From Aculops lycopersici (Eukaryota > Arthropoda > Arachnida > Trombidiformes > Eriophyidae): a stretch of 64,000 nt of DNA. A model generated the notes under the pieces. The model was not told the DNA's origin. It saw only the letters and a list, made by a program, of their open reading frames with translations, and did not search any database. The translations under genes and the position numbers were made by a program. This document shows positions 31,801 to 41,156 of this stretch, piece after piece. Positions within the stretch are counted from its first letter, which is position 1, and each line of letters begins with the position of its first letter. The stretch covers positions 1,708,664-1,772,663 of the forward strand of contig WNKI01000005.1 of the NCBI GenBank assembly GCA_015350385.1, read 5' to 3'.

Positions 31801-32836
31801 CTCGTTTTTTGTTGTAAGCTTTTATTCGAGCTTGATAGGTACGGAAATCTCCGTCGTCGTCCATTCGTCGCTTCTTGGCCTTTCTACTAGATCCCCCGTC
31901 CTCTTGCTCCGGCTCACTATCAGTCTCGTAATCTATGTCTTGGCTGAACTCATCCTCTTCATCTTGATCCTCATCAATCTCTTGTCGGGAAGACTCGTAC
32001 TCGCTACCAGACGCTTCACCCGAATCTACATCCTCATCGTCACAAATATTGAATCTGACTCCACTGGATAGGACACCTGATTCTCTAACCCTCGATGCCT
32101 TCTTCTTTCTTGTTGATCTATTGGAGTCAATAGGGAGATTACTATTGGCATTGAAATCCTCATCGCTCTCATCTTCCGCGAGCTCGACGGGTTCGACTTT
32201 GTATACTTGCTCTGTCTTGATTGTTGGCGATAATCGCGGGATTCTAGGCAAACTTTGGATTGATTCACTTCTTCTGGGAGATTCTGGTCTCTCGATTTTG
32301 ATGAGAGTTTGTTTGTTTAGACGCTGAGCACGAGCTAGCTGCAAAACTTGCTCGTCTCGAGCGTCAGGGTCTTCAGGTTCTTCATCACTGTCATCTTTAC
32401 CATCTCCAACTCCTTCTCTTTGGTTATGGATAACTCGCATGAGATCATTAATATTAGTGGTAGTTGCATCTTTGTCTTTGTTGCTTCCTTTTTTATGGGC
32501 CTCAGATTCTTTGGCTTTGGCAGCCGCTGCCTGGTCTGCAGCCGACAAAACTTTGTTGACTTGCTCAAAGACTCCAGACTCATATGTTTGCTGGTCGTAA
32601 ACCTCTACACCCAAATCCTGGAGTTCATCTTGGCCTTCGCGGACTGTGGTCGCCGATATTTTGCCCCTTTGGACTGATACATGCAAAGATTTATCTCTCG
32701 AGGATGCATTAGAAACACTAGAGGTGGACGGAATTGGTAGAGATTCTACTCGACAGGCGTCATGCAGATTGTGTGTTTCTGGACCGGTTAGTTCATTAGA
32801 GTTGCTTAGACTGATATCCTCCTCTGAATCGTCCAT
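28895..32836 (-). CDS. ERCC6: CSB / ERCC6, transcription-coupled repair SNF2 ATPase
   Basis: A 1,313-residue Swi2/Snf2 ATPase that recognises stalled RNA polymerase II and starts transcription-coupled repair. After an acidic, Ser-rich N-terminal third come the ATPase motifs: DEMGLGKTIQ (motif I), DEGHKIRN (motif II), SGSPVQNN (motif III), and in the second lobe LTTRVGGVGVNL with QARERAWRIGQQR (motif VI). CSB-type wording in the helicase core and a C-terminal block (ADKVREFLLFKSARRGEAQT onward) like the ubiquitin-binding and winged-helix end of CSB separate it from other SNF2 proteins. Basic clusters should act as nuclear signals. One exon. It ends 6 bases from the pseudogene. Confidence 0.93.
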   Translation of the reverse strand: MDDSEEDISLSNSNELTGPETHNLHDACRVESLPIPSTSSVSNASSRDKSLHVSVQRGKISATTVREGQDELQDLGVEVYDQQTYESGVFEQVNKVLSAADQAAAAKAKESEAHKKGSNKDKDATTTNINDLMRVIHNQREGVGDGKDDSDEEPEDPDARDEQVLQLARAQRLNKQTLIKIERPESPRRSESIQSLPRIPRLSPTIKTEQVYKVEPVELAEDESDEDFNANSNLPIDSNRSTRKKKASRVRESGVLSSGVRFNICDDEDVDSGEASGSEYESSRQEIDEDQDEEDEFSQDIDYETDSEPEQEDGGSSRKAKKRRMDDDGDFRTYQARIKAYNKKRAQLRLDNILPDGTEVKKWNEMTKIDGNLQIPKEMWDNLFEHQKTGVRWLWELHQLGTGGILGDEMGLGKTIQMIAFLTALKCSDIHNAHNNYENLGPTVLVCPATVMHQWLLEFRKWYPQFRVAILHSTGTFSGDRKQLVNVIHKSNGILIVSFPGVVIYQDYLHKLDWHYAILDEGHKIRNPDAQVTLACKRFRTPHRIILSGSPVQNNLKELWSIFDFIYPGKLGTLPVFMGQFGIPITQGGYANATDFQVQIAYKCACVLRDTIKPFLLRRTKQEVNSKLKLPDRSEQVLFCKLTDRQRKMYQHYLESPTVRDIKRGMCQIFVGLIQLRKICNHPDIFDSTDCNDQIKQKEQEHMKKHLEFFSSDETFGHYKKSGKMMVVDALLKLWKKQNHKVLLFTQSRMMIKVFSLYLDELKYRYLTMDGSTPIGVRQSMIEEFNKNDEIFVFLLTTRVGGVGVNLIGANRIIIYDPDWNPSTDIQARERAWRIGQQRHVIIYRLLTAGTIEEKIYHRQVFKLYLTNRVLRDAKQKRFFKTNDMHELFTLADNDKNIETKALFDDDLQINADSIKESKKLKKEERRRKKEKKEERKRQKRLGNSSSAIGNNDGNILSEEKIQALRDKAKKLSRMIVSQYGNGEKTSVNGNGAQELSHVIVDQSENPPSSSVNRSEIHSASSSGENSSKNQGLNSRATSEEGKLSRDRSKSKKRVSFLVKQDIYKPPTRDEALASDEKSDPRYKRDDYILGRLFKNSNISGALKHDRIETDTTADFKVVESEAEKVARDAIRALRESRRMCLGSTSGIPNWTGRNGHVNDSTNSRPRLTPRNKQVAASQHKKNTSSSSGGSDSLLSSIKKRNQLNHVTLARNTFVAGPSNRDSDEEAELDRSFAGKASGTGAEEMADKVREFLLFKSARRGEAQTDELLEFFKSHFKPDMSAVFKALLYKMCDLNRRGDKGFWTIKSEFRDQN

Positions 32837-33159
32837 GATGATTGATGATTATCAACAATATGTAGCATAATATTTGTTCGATAAAGTTTGCATTACGAGA
32901 AGAGGTGATAATATAGTTAAGTAGATGTAAAGAGGATTTAAACTTCTTCAGATCAGAGTTGAGTGCATTTTTATTTTCTTGTCTCAAGGCTTCATGCGCT
33001 TGTGTTTACGTGTGGCAACCGCTTGCGCATGCTTGTGTATTTGTTGACGTTTACCTTGAATTGAATTTTGATCGGCTCTTATGCACTAATTCAAAATTAG
33101 CGGCTGGATGCTCTTTCGATCGATTCGCAAAATAAAATTAACCGACTGTGTTGTCTTTG
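32837..33159. promoter_or_regulatory. Divergent spacer, ERCC6 / coiled-coil gene
   Basis: 323 bases between divergent starts. Contains a GC-richer patch near 33000-33050. Presumed shared promoter region. No TATA box seen. Confidence 0.4.
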
Positions 33160-34302
33160 ATGGAAATCATCAATCATGATCCAATTACAATGGGGTCTTT
33201 GTACTTGATCATCGCTATTGTCCTGGTATTTATCCAACGAATAATTACCAGCAAAATATCCAATCGACGGAGATTTCTAGTGGCTGAGCAACAGAAGGTT
33301 GCCTACAAGCATAAACTATTAGCTGAATCATCGAGGATAGAATTGGAACGTCTGGATGATGAACTCAAAATCATCCAAAAAATTAAAGTATTAGATAATG
33401 AAGTTGCCAGCTTGAACGAGCATCTCGATCAATTTAGACGGGATAACGAGCATGACAATGATCACGATTATGAGCATCTAAAGTCGCAATTGGAACGACA
33501 GAGGGATACACTCGAGTCCAAGTGTTTGCAGAATGAAACTCTCAAACAGCAAATAGAGGACCTCGGAGGTAATGTTGGTACTGATATAAGCCAAGAACAA
33601 ATTTCCCGACTAACTGCCAAATGCCAACAATTCGAAGTCCAAAATGCAGACCTCAGACAACAGATCAAAGCAATATCCGTAGATTCACAGACAATAGATG
33701 AAAGTTTAGCCAAGCAATTTGACATTTACAGCCGTGACATGGACCTCAAAAAGCTCAGAGAGGTGTTTGAGTTTTTGCTCGAACGAAAAGCAACCGAGCC
33801 AGATATAGATTTCGATGTATACATGACCGAATTGCGCAAGGATCAGGCAAATTTCAGTTCCATACTGACAGACCTCAATATAAATAACAAGAAAGCTGAG
33901 ATCGAGCTGAAGAAGATCAAGAAGATAGACACAAGCGGCGTTCATGAAGAGTGGCTCGAGTTGGCCTTTAAGGTACGAAGAATGTTGGAAGTCGTGGAGG
34001 AGCAAAAAGCTAGAAATTACACAATCCAAGCAAGGATAGATGAGTGCAAAAGTGATATCTCCGAGAGGGAAAACGAGATCAACACGTTCCGGGAGTACTA
34101 TGAGGATGTTAAACGTCAATGCGATACTTATCATGATGCAAGCTTAGATCAATCGTCTAGACTTCAAGAAGAGGAACATAGGCGTATGATTAGTCAATAC
34201 TTGGGCATGAGCTCCGCCTCAAGTCTAGCCGGATCTGGCCGCATTCCTTCGCCACCACCGTTAGATCTCTCGATGGAGGAAATCTTACGGTCCATAAAGT
34301 AG
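33160..34302 (+). CDS. Membrane-anchored coiled-coil protein, family uncertain
   Basis: A 380-residue protein starting at ATG 33160. One hydrophobic helix lies at about residues 12-30 (GSLYLIIAIVLVFIQ) and is followed by a basic stop-transfer-like SNRRR. Long heptad-patterned coiled coil covers about residues 40-345. The end is Ser/Gly-rich with a short proline stretch (PSPPPLD) and a terminal helix (MEEILRSIK). The topology, one helix and then a cytosolic coiled coil and a proline-rich end, recalls the TANGO1/cTAGE5 proteins of ER exit sites, but I see no diagnostic motif. It could equally be a Golgi or mitochondrial tether. LAMTOR5 follows convergently. Confidence 0.7.
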   Translation: MEIINHDPITMGSLYLIIAIVLVFIQRIITSKISNRRRFLVAEQQKVAYKHKLLAESSRIELERLDDELKIIQKIKVLDNEVASLNEHLDQFRRDNEHDNDHDYEHLKSQLERQRDTLESKCLQNETLKQQIEDLGGNVGTDISQEQISRLTAKCQQFEVQNADLRQQIKAISVDSQTIDESLAKQFDIYSRDMDLKKLREVFEFLLERKATEPDIDFDVYMTELRKDQANFSSILTDLNINNKKAEIELKKIKKIDTSGVHEEWLELAFKVRRMLEVVEEQKARNYTIQARIDECKSDISERENEINTFREYYEDVKRQCDTYHDASLDQSSRLQEEEHRRMISQYLGMSSASSLAGSGRIPSPPPLDLSMEEILRSIK

Positions 34303-34386
34303 GTTTATTATTATTAAATTGAAGATAATGGGATTGGGATGAGTAACTTTGTTTACAGGTTTGGTATCATTGGCGACAATCAATTT

Positions 34387-34850
34387 TTAATTTCTTGGAG
34401 ATATCAATGCAGTCGTGCACGAGTCACGTGATTGAATAACCATCTTATATCGATCAAAGTCGACCTTGATTACAGGCCGATCTCTTTGCTTTGTTTCAGT
34501 TCCATTCGTTTGCCTCCGACTTGATTCCTCCAGTTTCGAAGCAAGGAGTGCTATTTGATGCACAATACCTGACATGGACTGATTGGCTTCGCCTCGAGCT
34601 TTACATTTCAGGGTTGAAGTTAGTAGAGTAGTTTATATTGCTTCTATTTGCAAGTTATCTTGCCATAACACTCACCTACAATACATAATCCGTCATTACC
34701 AACGCAAATGTAACCTGTCACCCCTGGTTGCTGCATGCTGTAGTGTAGTTTTATTGTTAGAATCATTGAAACAAAATTTCATATTTAAGAGGGATTGGTC
34801 AATGATATAACTTACGCATAGTCGGCTACCTTCAAAATTTCTTCCTCCAT
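34387..34850 (-). CDS. LAMTOR5: LAMTOR5 (Ragulator subunit HBXIP), three exons
   Basis: The CDS is complement(join(34387..34598, 34676..34737, 34816..34850)), 102 residues. Exon 1 (MEEEILKVADYA) ends at GTAAGT. Intron 1 (78 bases) ends CTACAG. Exon 2 encodes MQQPGVTGYICVGNDGLCIV and ends at GTGAGT. Intron 2 (77 bases) has a perfect TACTAAC branch site and ends TAAAG. Exon 3 gives ARGEANQSMSGIVHQIALLA and then a strand with KVDFDRYKMVIQ. Aligned by eye, this follows LAMTOR5 (GVLCTDSQGLNLGCRG and the later IMIQKHDG strand). The protein is a roadblock-fold subunit of the Ragulator, which holds Rag GTPases and mTORC1 on lysosomes. Confidence 0.85.
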
Positions 34851-35123
34851 CACGCTAATGTCGAAATCGGAATAATTATAGTTGCCAATATTAGAGAGAT
34901 TTGTTAAAAGTTCAATGGACAGCTTTACTGCGAGTTCGCGAATCGCAATGTCAAATAGGAGAGCGAAATTGACTAGCCCATCAGCTGTGCGAGCGAATAT
35001 TTGCTTGTTTTGATTTGAAATACAGTCACGTGTCTAATATTCTATTCTCGCGTTTGGGATTGTGAGGTTTTGGACATACTAGAGTTGTTTTTACATGATA
35101 TTATCTTGATCATTCCTAAACGT

Positions 35124-36305
35124 ATGATCGACATGTCAACTGTCGAGAAGAATAAACTGGCTGCCCAGATACTCAAAGCCGAGATGCTGGGCGACAGTGA
35201 CAAAGTCATCAGACTCAAAGCTCAGATGGCTAGCCTTAAAGAACAACCCCCAAAACAGATTTTTGCCTCACAACAAGCTCAACCGAGAGACACAAGGCCA
35301 ACATCCAGCGCAATCAAGACTACAAATGCATTTAGTTCAAGCAGATCTGGTGCTGGAAGCTTACCGGAAGGAAAAGCAAGGAAATTTCTGAACTCAACCA
35401 GCTCGTTGAGTGATATGTTTGCGCAAGAGAAATCCCTTTCGGCTTCAGATGAGGCTAAAATGTATCTCAAGACATCAGCTAAGTTTTCTAGAGATGACAT
35501 GGAAACGAAATATTTTTCTCAAGAAATAGACGACTCACAGCTGATCCTCAATAAGTCTAAGCGTCTCAAAGCAGAGACAAGTGATCCTCATACTGTTAGA
35601 CCGAAAACAAAGCCTGACTTACCGGAACTATGTGCTAATTGTATCGACAGACAACCAAAGCACCTGGTGATTGACGAGAGGGAACTAACCTTCATGGCTT
35701 TGCTTAATGCAAAGCCATTCCTATCATCAGTGAGCAATGTGGTCATAAGGAACAATAACCATGCATATAACTCGTTCATCGAGTCTAGTCAAGATCACCA
35801 AGACGAAGTCGAGAAGATGGTAGACTCTTTGAGAGAGATGTGGAAATCCAAAGGCTATCGCTGTCTGATTATGGAGACCCATTTCAGAAATCTACGTCTA
35901 GACAAGAAAAAGTTCATCTCTTGTGGCGGTCACTTCCAGGTACATTGTCTGCCAATCAAGGAAAAGCACTTCGAAAAGTCCCGAATGCATTTCAAACAAG
36001 CCCTTATGGACTGTGAAAAGGAATGGTCGCTGAACAAGAAGCTCATCATGACAGATCATAGAAGAATTCAGCGATACATCCCCAAAGGTCTTGCCTACTT
36101 TTGGGTTTGCTTTGATGACTTGAAGAATGGTTTTGGTCATGTCATCGAGGACGAGCGAGAGTTTTCGCGTTTCTTCGGATTGGAAGTTCTCTCGGGTTTA
36201 CTGGATAAAGATTTCAATCCAATGAAATTGGATGAGAGAGAATTGTACAGCGACCAGTTTGAGAGAAGTAGATTGTTTAAACTGGATTATTCTAAGAATA
36301 GATGA
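35124..36305 (+). CDS. CWF19L2: CWF19-like protein 2 (spliceosome disassembly), short form
   Basis: A 393-residue protein. The C-terminal two thirds match the paired CwfJ C-terminal domains: CANCIDRQPKHLVI, then the HIT-like core with a conserved HFRNLRLDKKKF segment and GGHFQVHCLPI, then a terminal domain with IPKGLAYFWVCFD, NGFGHVIED and FFGLEVLSGLL. CWF19 proteins act late in splicing, in intron-lariat turnover. The N-terminal part is short and Ser/Lys-rich, and most of the 400-500 residues found there in vertebrate CWF19L2 are absent. The ATG at 35124 is the first in frame. Another at 35133 is also possible. Confidence 0.88.
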   Translation: MIDMSTVEKNKLAAQILKAEMLGDSDKVIRLKAQMASLKEQPPKQIFASQQAQPRDTRPTSSAIKTTNAFSSSRSGAGSLPEGKARKFLNSTSSLSDMFAQEKSLSASDEAKMYLKTSAKFSRDDMETKYFSQEIDDSQLILNKSKRLKAETSDPHTVRPKTKPDLPELCANCIDRQPKHLVIDERELTFMALLNAKPFLSSVSNVVIRNNNHAYNSFIESSQDHQDEVEKMVDSLREMWKSKGYRCLIMETHFRNLRLDKKKFISCGGHFQVHCLPIKEKHFEKSRMHFKQALMDCEKEWSLNKKLIMTDHRRIQRYIPKGLAYFWVCFDDLKNGFGHVIEDEREFSRFFGLEVLSGLLDKDFNPMKLDERELYSDQFERSRLFKLDYSKNR

Positions 36306-36318
36306 CCCAATAATAGAT

Positions 36319-37181
36319 TTATTCTGCCCGATAGTCAATGTTATGCTTCATCCTGAAAGAAGATTCCACCAACAAATTTTGTAACCTAAACGGAAGTCGA
36401 ATAAATGAGGCTGTGCCACTGCGTGACAAAATGTCTGCGCTCACAACAACTATAGGCAGATTGTTGGACAAAATGATATCTTTGCAATCTCTTAGTGCCT
36501 GGTTGGAGAACATATCTCTCACGGATCCAGTCTATTTTCCGTCGAGGAGCTTGGATGCTTTTTCGTTCCTCTTTCCTTTTACTTCATCCATCTCATTCGC
36601 TCCTCTAGTTGACGACCAATACGTCCACTTATTCTAGTCTCAAGGTTAGGACCTACGGGAAACTCGACCACATTTACACCGAGTCGCTCTGGCTCGAAAT
36701 GCAAATTTCTAGAAATGTCAGCAAGGGCATATTTGGATGCGGCGTAGACCTAGACTGGGTTTCAAAAATCTCTTAACGTTTATCATTGTTCCTTTGCCTA
36801 TGATGATATATAGTACTTGTTGCTCAGTATGACTCAATGGGCCACTATCGAAACGTCTTCATTATTGAAGAGGCCTATCAAATTTGTGATGTTATTCTTG
36901 TTATTCTAGTCATCAATTGATTTTGTCAATTAGTTTTGACTCTGTGATGTCCTGTTATGTCGAGCTGGATTTGAATCAATAGTTCTTTCAAGCCGGCTAT
37001 CAGCAGCTAACTTTTTGTAACCTTGACTTCGAAAGAAATTCAAAAAACCGCAAATGATCTTAAAGTTACACTCTTGAAGGATTAACTTAGCAAAATCTAA
37101 TCTATCATATCCAGAGTCACAACCGGAAATGACGACGGCATCCTGGCTATTTGTTATTCGCTTCCGGTTGAAAAAATTCAT
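36319..37181 (-). pseudogene. Decayed retinol-dehydrogenase-like short-chain dehydrogenase (SDR9C type)
   Basis: On the minus strand, pieces of an SDR appear in the right order but in different frames. An N-terminal part (36930-37181) has VVISGCDSGYDRLDFAKL, the cofactor loop of retinol dehydrogenases. LDITGHHRV follows and is soon cut by stops. A middle piece reads SGPLSHTEQQV and later GTMINVKRFLKPSL. Near 36640-36750 a well-kept stretch holds the active-site YAASK motif and then NLHFEPERLGVNVVEFPVG. A C-terminal piece follows at 36319-36522. The serine-loop region before YxxxK is missing, and stops and frame shifts separate the parts. This fits a pseudogene. A spliced gene would need several unsupported introns. 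Confidence 0.65.
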
Positions 37182-38705
37182 AATTTGAAGTTCTTGTGCC
37201 TAAAACCTTGATATACAGACAAGTGGTGGATCAGGCGTCTTAATGATGGGCCACTTGGCTCGTTACTATATTATAGTTGGTGGTACTCGAAAGTTCCAAA
37301 GTATATTCGCATTTGATAGCTCGTGGATTGTAGAAACGTAAGTGAGGATTCATACGAAACGGTTGCAAAGAGCGCGATTTCGCTCAAGATGGGCATTCTC
37401 GCGGTACAGCAGCCGAAGCCACCTGTTTGGTCACAAAGCTAATTACAAAATCTGGAACTGACTCTCTGTCTGCTGATCATCATTGCAGTTTCTCCTCAAA
37501 GAATATCAGGTTAAGTATAGAGGATATGCCACGGAAAATCTTGACAGAGTGTCCAGTCGATCAGTCTTTCACTAAAGTCGCTGCTCATAGCCTTTGCATG
37601 TGATACCATGACGTCTTCATCACTTCGAGTAATAATGTACAATCAAGTTTACAGGGTGACAGGTTAGGGTTTTTGCTGGCACAGTTAGCGTTTGGGCCGG
37701 CGACAGCGAAGCCATGGTCTCCCCGAGTCGAGCGAGATGGATGATGATGGCTGTCTGGCTGCTATCGCTATTGTCATAACACACATTGCGATAACCACAC
37801 AACGACGCCGAGACGACGAAAGCCACAACATCATCTACGCGCCTGCGTTCTTTCCATCAACATCCAACGAAAACATAAACACAAACCACTAACCTCAACT
37901 TCGGCACACTCATGACTCCCGAGCTACCAGCTCTCTATTTGGTTGCACAACCGTAGTTGGCAAGCTTGTTAGCGTTAGACCCGGAGACTTGCACAGACGC
38001 ACGTACGAACAAGTAGTTCCTCGGCCATTTAGAGGGAAAGTGGGAGCACACTGCACGATAGAGTGAGTGAGTGAACGAGCGAGCGAGCGAGCGACAACGA
38101 GGATATTGACTTGGGTAGAGTTCAATTTAGTTGAGGCAGCAAAAAAGCGCAAAGCAAAAGCGACATCGAAATAGACGCTCACGAAAGCGGAAAGTTAGCA
38201 GAAGTCAAGGCGGTAACCCGTGATTCGCGATCCACAGTGAACACATTGGCTAGAATTAAGATTTTAAACAGGAATCTAGCTAATAGCTCGTTTGATCTAT
38301 TCATTTCGCGCCGGAAGAGTAGAAAAAGAGAGGAGAGGAATAGAGAGATAGAGAAAGAGAGGAGAATTGATTTGCTATCTATTGACTAGAGTTAACAAGG
38401 AGGAACTTGGGAAAATTCTCGAACTTTGCAGCAACCAAGACGAACGACAACACAGCCTCACCAAGAAAGGGGGTAAAATTGTGGGGGAGTGAGGTTACGA
38501 ATGCTCACACTGTATTACATCACATCGTTTTCGCTTAAAAAGAAGCAGAAGTAAACAACAACCTGCAACATTCGCTCCAGTATCTGAATGAAGATCGAGA
38601 AAGAAAAAAAGCAATAATCTCGCGCCTAAACTCTAGTGTAAGCCCAGTCCAAGAGGAAGTGAGTTGAAAAATTAAGTAAATAGTTGATAAATTCAAGACA
38701 AAATA
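37182..38705. other. 1.5-kb upstream region of GABA transaminase
   Basis: No supported gene. It includes GAGC/GAGT simple runs at about 38060-38095, an A/G-rich stretch at 38320-38360 (GAGAGATAGAGAAAGAGAGG type) and general AT-rich DNA. Probably the promoter and 5' UTR of the transaminase gene. Confidence 0.4.
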
Positions 38706-40262
38706 ATGATTCAAATTTGGCGTCGAGGATTCTCGCTGGCCACAAGTGAGTTGCTTGCCATGGCCAGCCCATCGAGCTCCATACTAAGCCACCAAAGATC
38801 AATGGCCACCTCGGCGGCCGCCAAGCCAAAGCCCATGAGCAGTGGCGCCTCAACTGAGCACCAACTTGCCCTGGAGCCAAAGGGTCCGTATGTTCTAACT
38901 TCCCAGTTACCTGGGCCAAAGTCGCGCGAGTTAATGGACTCGCTGGATAAGATTCAACAGACTGGAAGCATTAAGTTGTTCATTGACTATGAAAAGTCTA
39001 TCGGTAACTATATGGTCGATGCGGATGGAAACACCTTTCTCGACATAATAACGCAAATTTCCTCAATTCCACTTGGCTACAACCATCCCGCAATGATCGA
39101 GGCTCTGAAGGACCCAGCCAACATGGCTGAGTTTATCAATCGCCCCTGTCTCGGCTTCCTCCCACCAAAGCAGTTTATGGAGCGCATCTCAAACGCCTTG
39201 CTGGCGGTTGCCCCCAAGGGCCTGACCGAGGTTCAAACGATGGCTTGTGGCTCGTGTTCGGTGGAAAACGCGCTAAAGGCTGCCTTTTTCCGGTATCGCG
39301 AGCGCGAGCGCGGCGGCCAACCACCGAGCGCCGAGGAGCTCAGCAGCACCATGTACAACCAGATGCCTGGCTCGCCAAAACTCTCGGCCATCTCCTTCGA
39401 CGGCGGCTTCCATGGACGTACTCTTGGCGCGCTCAGTTGCACGCACTCAAAGGCAATCCACAAGTTGGATGTGCCCGCCTTCGACTGGCCCATTGCTCAA
39501 TTTCCCCGCTACAAGTATCCGCTTGAGGAGAATGCGCGCGAGAATCAGGCCGAGGACAACAGGTGTCTGGCGCTCGTCGAGCAGTTGATTCACGATTACA
39601 AGGATAAGGCGCCAGTGGCGGCGCTCATCGTTGAACCCATTCAGGCGGAGGGCGGCGATAACCATGCATCGCCTGACTTTTTCCGCGGCCTACGTAAGAT
39701 TTGCACTCAACACAATGTTGGCTTCATCTGCGACGAGGTTCAAACAGGTTGCGGTCCAACGGGCAAATTTTGGGCCCACGAACACTGGGGCCTAGAGGAC
39801 GCGCCGGACTTTGTTACATTCAGCAAGAAGATGCTACTCGGAGGTTACTTTTACAAGCCTTCCTTCAGGCCAAAGCAAGCCTATCGAGTGTTCAACACTT
39901 GGATGGGCGATCCGAGTAAGCTAATTATGCTGGAGCAAGTTATCAGTGTTATCCATCAGGAGAATCTAGTACAAAAGGTTCAGCAGACCGGCGAAAGATT
40001 GCAGTCTGGCTTGAAACAATTGCAGGGTAAATATGAGAACATTGTATCCAATGCTCGTGGTATAGGTACCTTTTGTGCTCTAGATTTCAAAGATGGCAAA
40101 ACGAGAGACCAGGCACTAGAGCAGCTCGCTCTGAATGGAATCTACGCGGGTGGTTGCGGCGAGCGCTCGGTACGAGTTAGAACGGCGCTAGTCTTTGGTG
40201 ATAAGCATGCCGATATCCTATTAGATCGTATGGATTCCGTCATCGGCAAGATGTCTAGTTAG
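38706..40262 (+). CDS. ABAT: 4-aminobutyrate (GABA) aminotransferase, mitochondrial
   Basis: A 518-residue class III PLP aminotransferase that converts GABA and 2-oxoglutarate to succinate semialdehyde and glutamate. It clears GABA in the mitochondrial matrix. The Arg/Ser/Ala-rich first 45 residues form a presequence. Family blocks are DADGNTFLDIITQISSIPLG, the MACGSCSVENALKAAF cofactor loop with the two cysteines of the CGSCxxE type, FHGRTLG, IVEPIQAEGGD and CDEVQTGCGPTG. The PLP lysine is in FSKKML (residues 374-375), most likely the second by family alignment. AATAAA at 40653 lies in the 3' region. The coding part is more GC-rich than its neighbours. Confidence 0.95.
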   Translation: MIQIWRRGFSLATSELLAMASPSSSILSHQRSMATSAAAKPKPMSSGASTEHQLALEPKGPYVLTSQLPGPKSRELMDSLDKIQQTGSIKLFIDYEKSIGNYMVDADGNTFLDIITQISSIPLGYNHPAMIEALKDPANMAEFINRPCLGFLPPKQFMERISNALLAVAPKGLTEVQTMACGSCSVENALKAAFFRYRERERGGQPPSAEELSSTMYNQMPGSPKLSAISFDGGFHGRTLGALSCTHSKAIHKLDVPAFDWPIAQFPRYKYPLEENARENQAEDNRCLALVEQLIHDYKDKAPVAALIVEPIQAEGGDNHASPDFFRGLRKICTQHNVGFICDEVQTGCGPTGKFWAHEHWGLEDAPDFVTFSKKMLLGGYFYKPSFRPKQAYRVFNTWMGDPSKLIMLEQVISVIHQENLVQKVQQTGERLQSGLKQLQGKYENIVSNARGIGTFCALDFKDGKTRDQALEQLALNGIYAGGCGERSVRVRTALVFGDKHADILLDRMDSVIGKMSS

Positions 40263-40904
40263 CTGGTAGACGACAACTTTGTCTAGCTTAGTGAGGATCA
40301 AATGCTGCAGCTAGTCAGACACACTTGCTGACTGCCACCTAACACCCAGCACAACCTTCATCAGCCACCTGATAGTACAAACATCGATTGCGTGACTAAA
40401 TGACTGACGAATAAGTGAGCTAGAAGGCTTCCATGGTATGTTTCAATAGCAAGCTTATTATATGTGCCCCTATGTGTTCCATCGAAATTGGTATTGTAAT
40501 CAAAACAACAACAAAAGCAACAATAATAACACCAAAACCAACTCAAACTGATTTTATCTACGACGGATAACATGAAGGCTTTAAGCTAGCAACAAACGCC
40601 ACCTCCTTTCTTGACGCCACAAGCCTATGTAAATCTTTCGACGGGTAGAGTTAATAAACCGATATGATAATATAATAACACAATGAATACTATCCACTCA
40701 TGATGTATCAAATGGAATGCCACGGTAAGTCGTCTGGGCGTCACGCGGCTATTACTCTCATCGGTCGGCGGCACCTATCGCCTAGCAACCGACTTGTTTC
40801 AGCTTGCGCTGTTGTCTCAGTTATCCTATGAGGCATCCACTTGACAATCTCGCCCTCGCTAATCAAGCTGAAGATTTGTTATTCATAATATTATCTAGTC
40901 AACT
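40263..40904. other. 3' UTR of GABA transaminase and spacer
   Basis: Contains AATAAA at 40653-40658, a CAACAACAAAAGCAACAATAATAAC-type A-rich stretch near 40500, and a GC-richer patch at about 40735-40800, probably the promoter of the next gene. Confidence 0.4.
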
Positions 40905-41156
40905 ATGGAGGTACTCCAATCTCTTGGAATTCGAGTGGACGACCAGGCAAAACTAAAAATCATCTCCAGCGAGACTGAAGTGAACTCGGTCCAATTATCA
41001 GCCGAGGCAAAACTTCTCTTGGTCCAACTGGAACAGCTCAAAGGAAAACTGGATCGACTCACGGAGTCGCTAGAGGTCCTCAATGATCAAACGAGAAAGT
41101 CGAGGAAACTGAGCATAGCAAATAGAATCTCAAAAATAAGCAGTGGCTCAGCTTGA
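40905..41156 (+). CDS. Small coiled-coil protein, possible shortened IFT20
   Basis: An 83-residue protein, mostly one heptad-patterned helix. Its N-terminal 75 residues can be aligned by eye with IFT20: LGIRVDDQAKLKII matches the AGLHFDELNKLRVL start, and the LEVLNDQTRKSRKLSIANR part matches the following helix. IFT20 (about 130 residues) carries ciliary membrane cargo from the Golgi and works in the IFT-B complex. Here the C-terminal third is missing, with a TGA and an AATAAA (41173) right after. The match is weak in identity, so another coiled-coil protein is possible. Confidence 0.5.
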   Translation: MEVLQSLGIRVDDQAKLKIISSETEVNSVQLSAEAKLLLVQLEQLKGKLDRLTESLEVLNDQTRKSRKLSIANRISKISSGSA

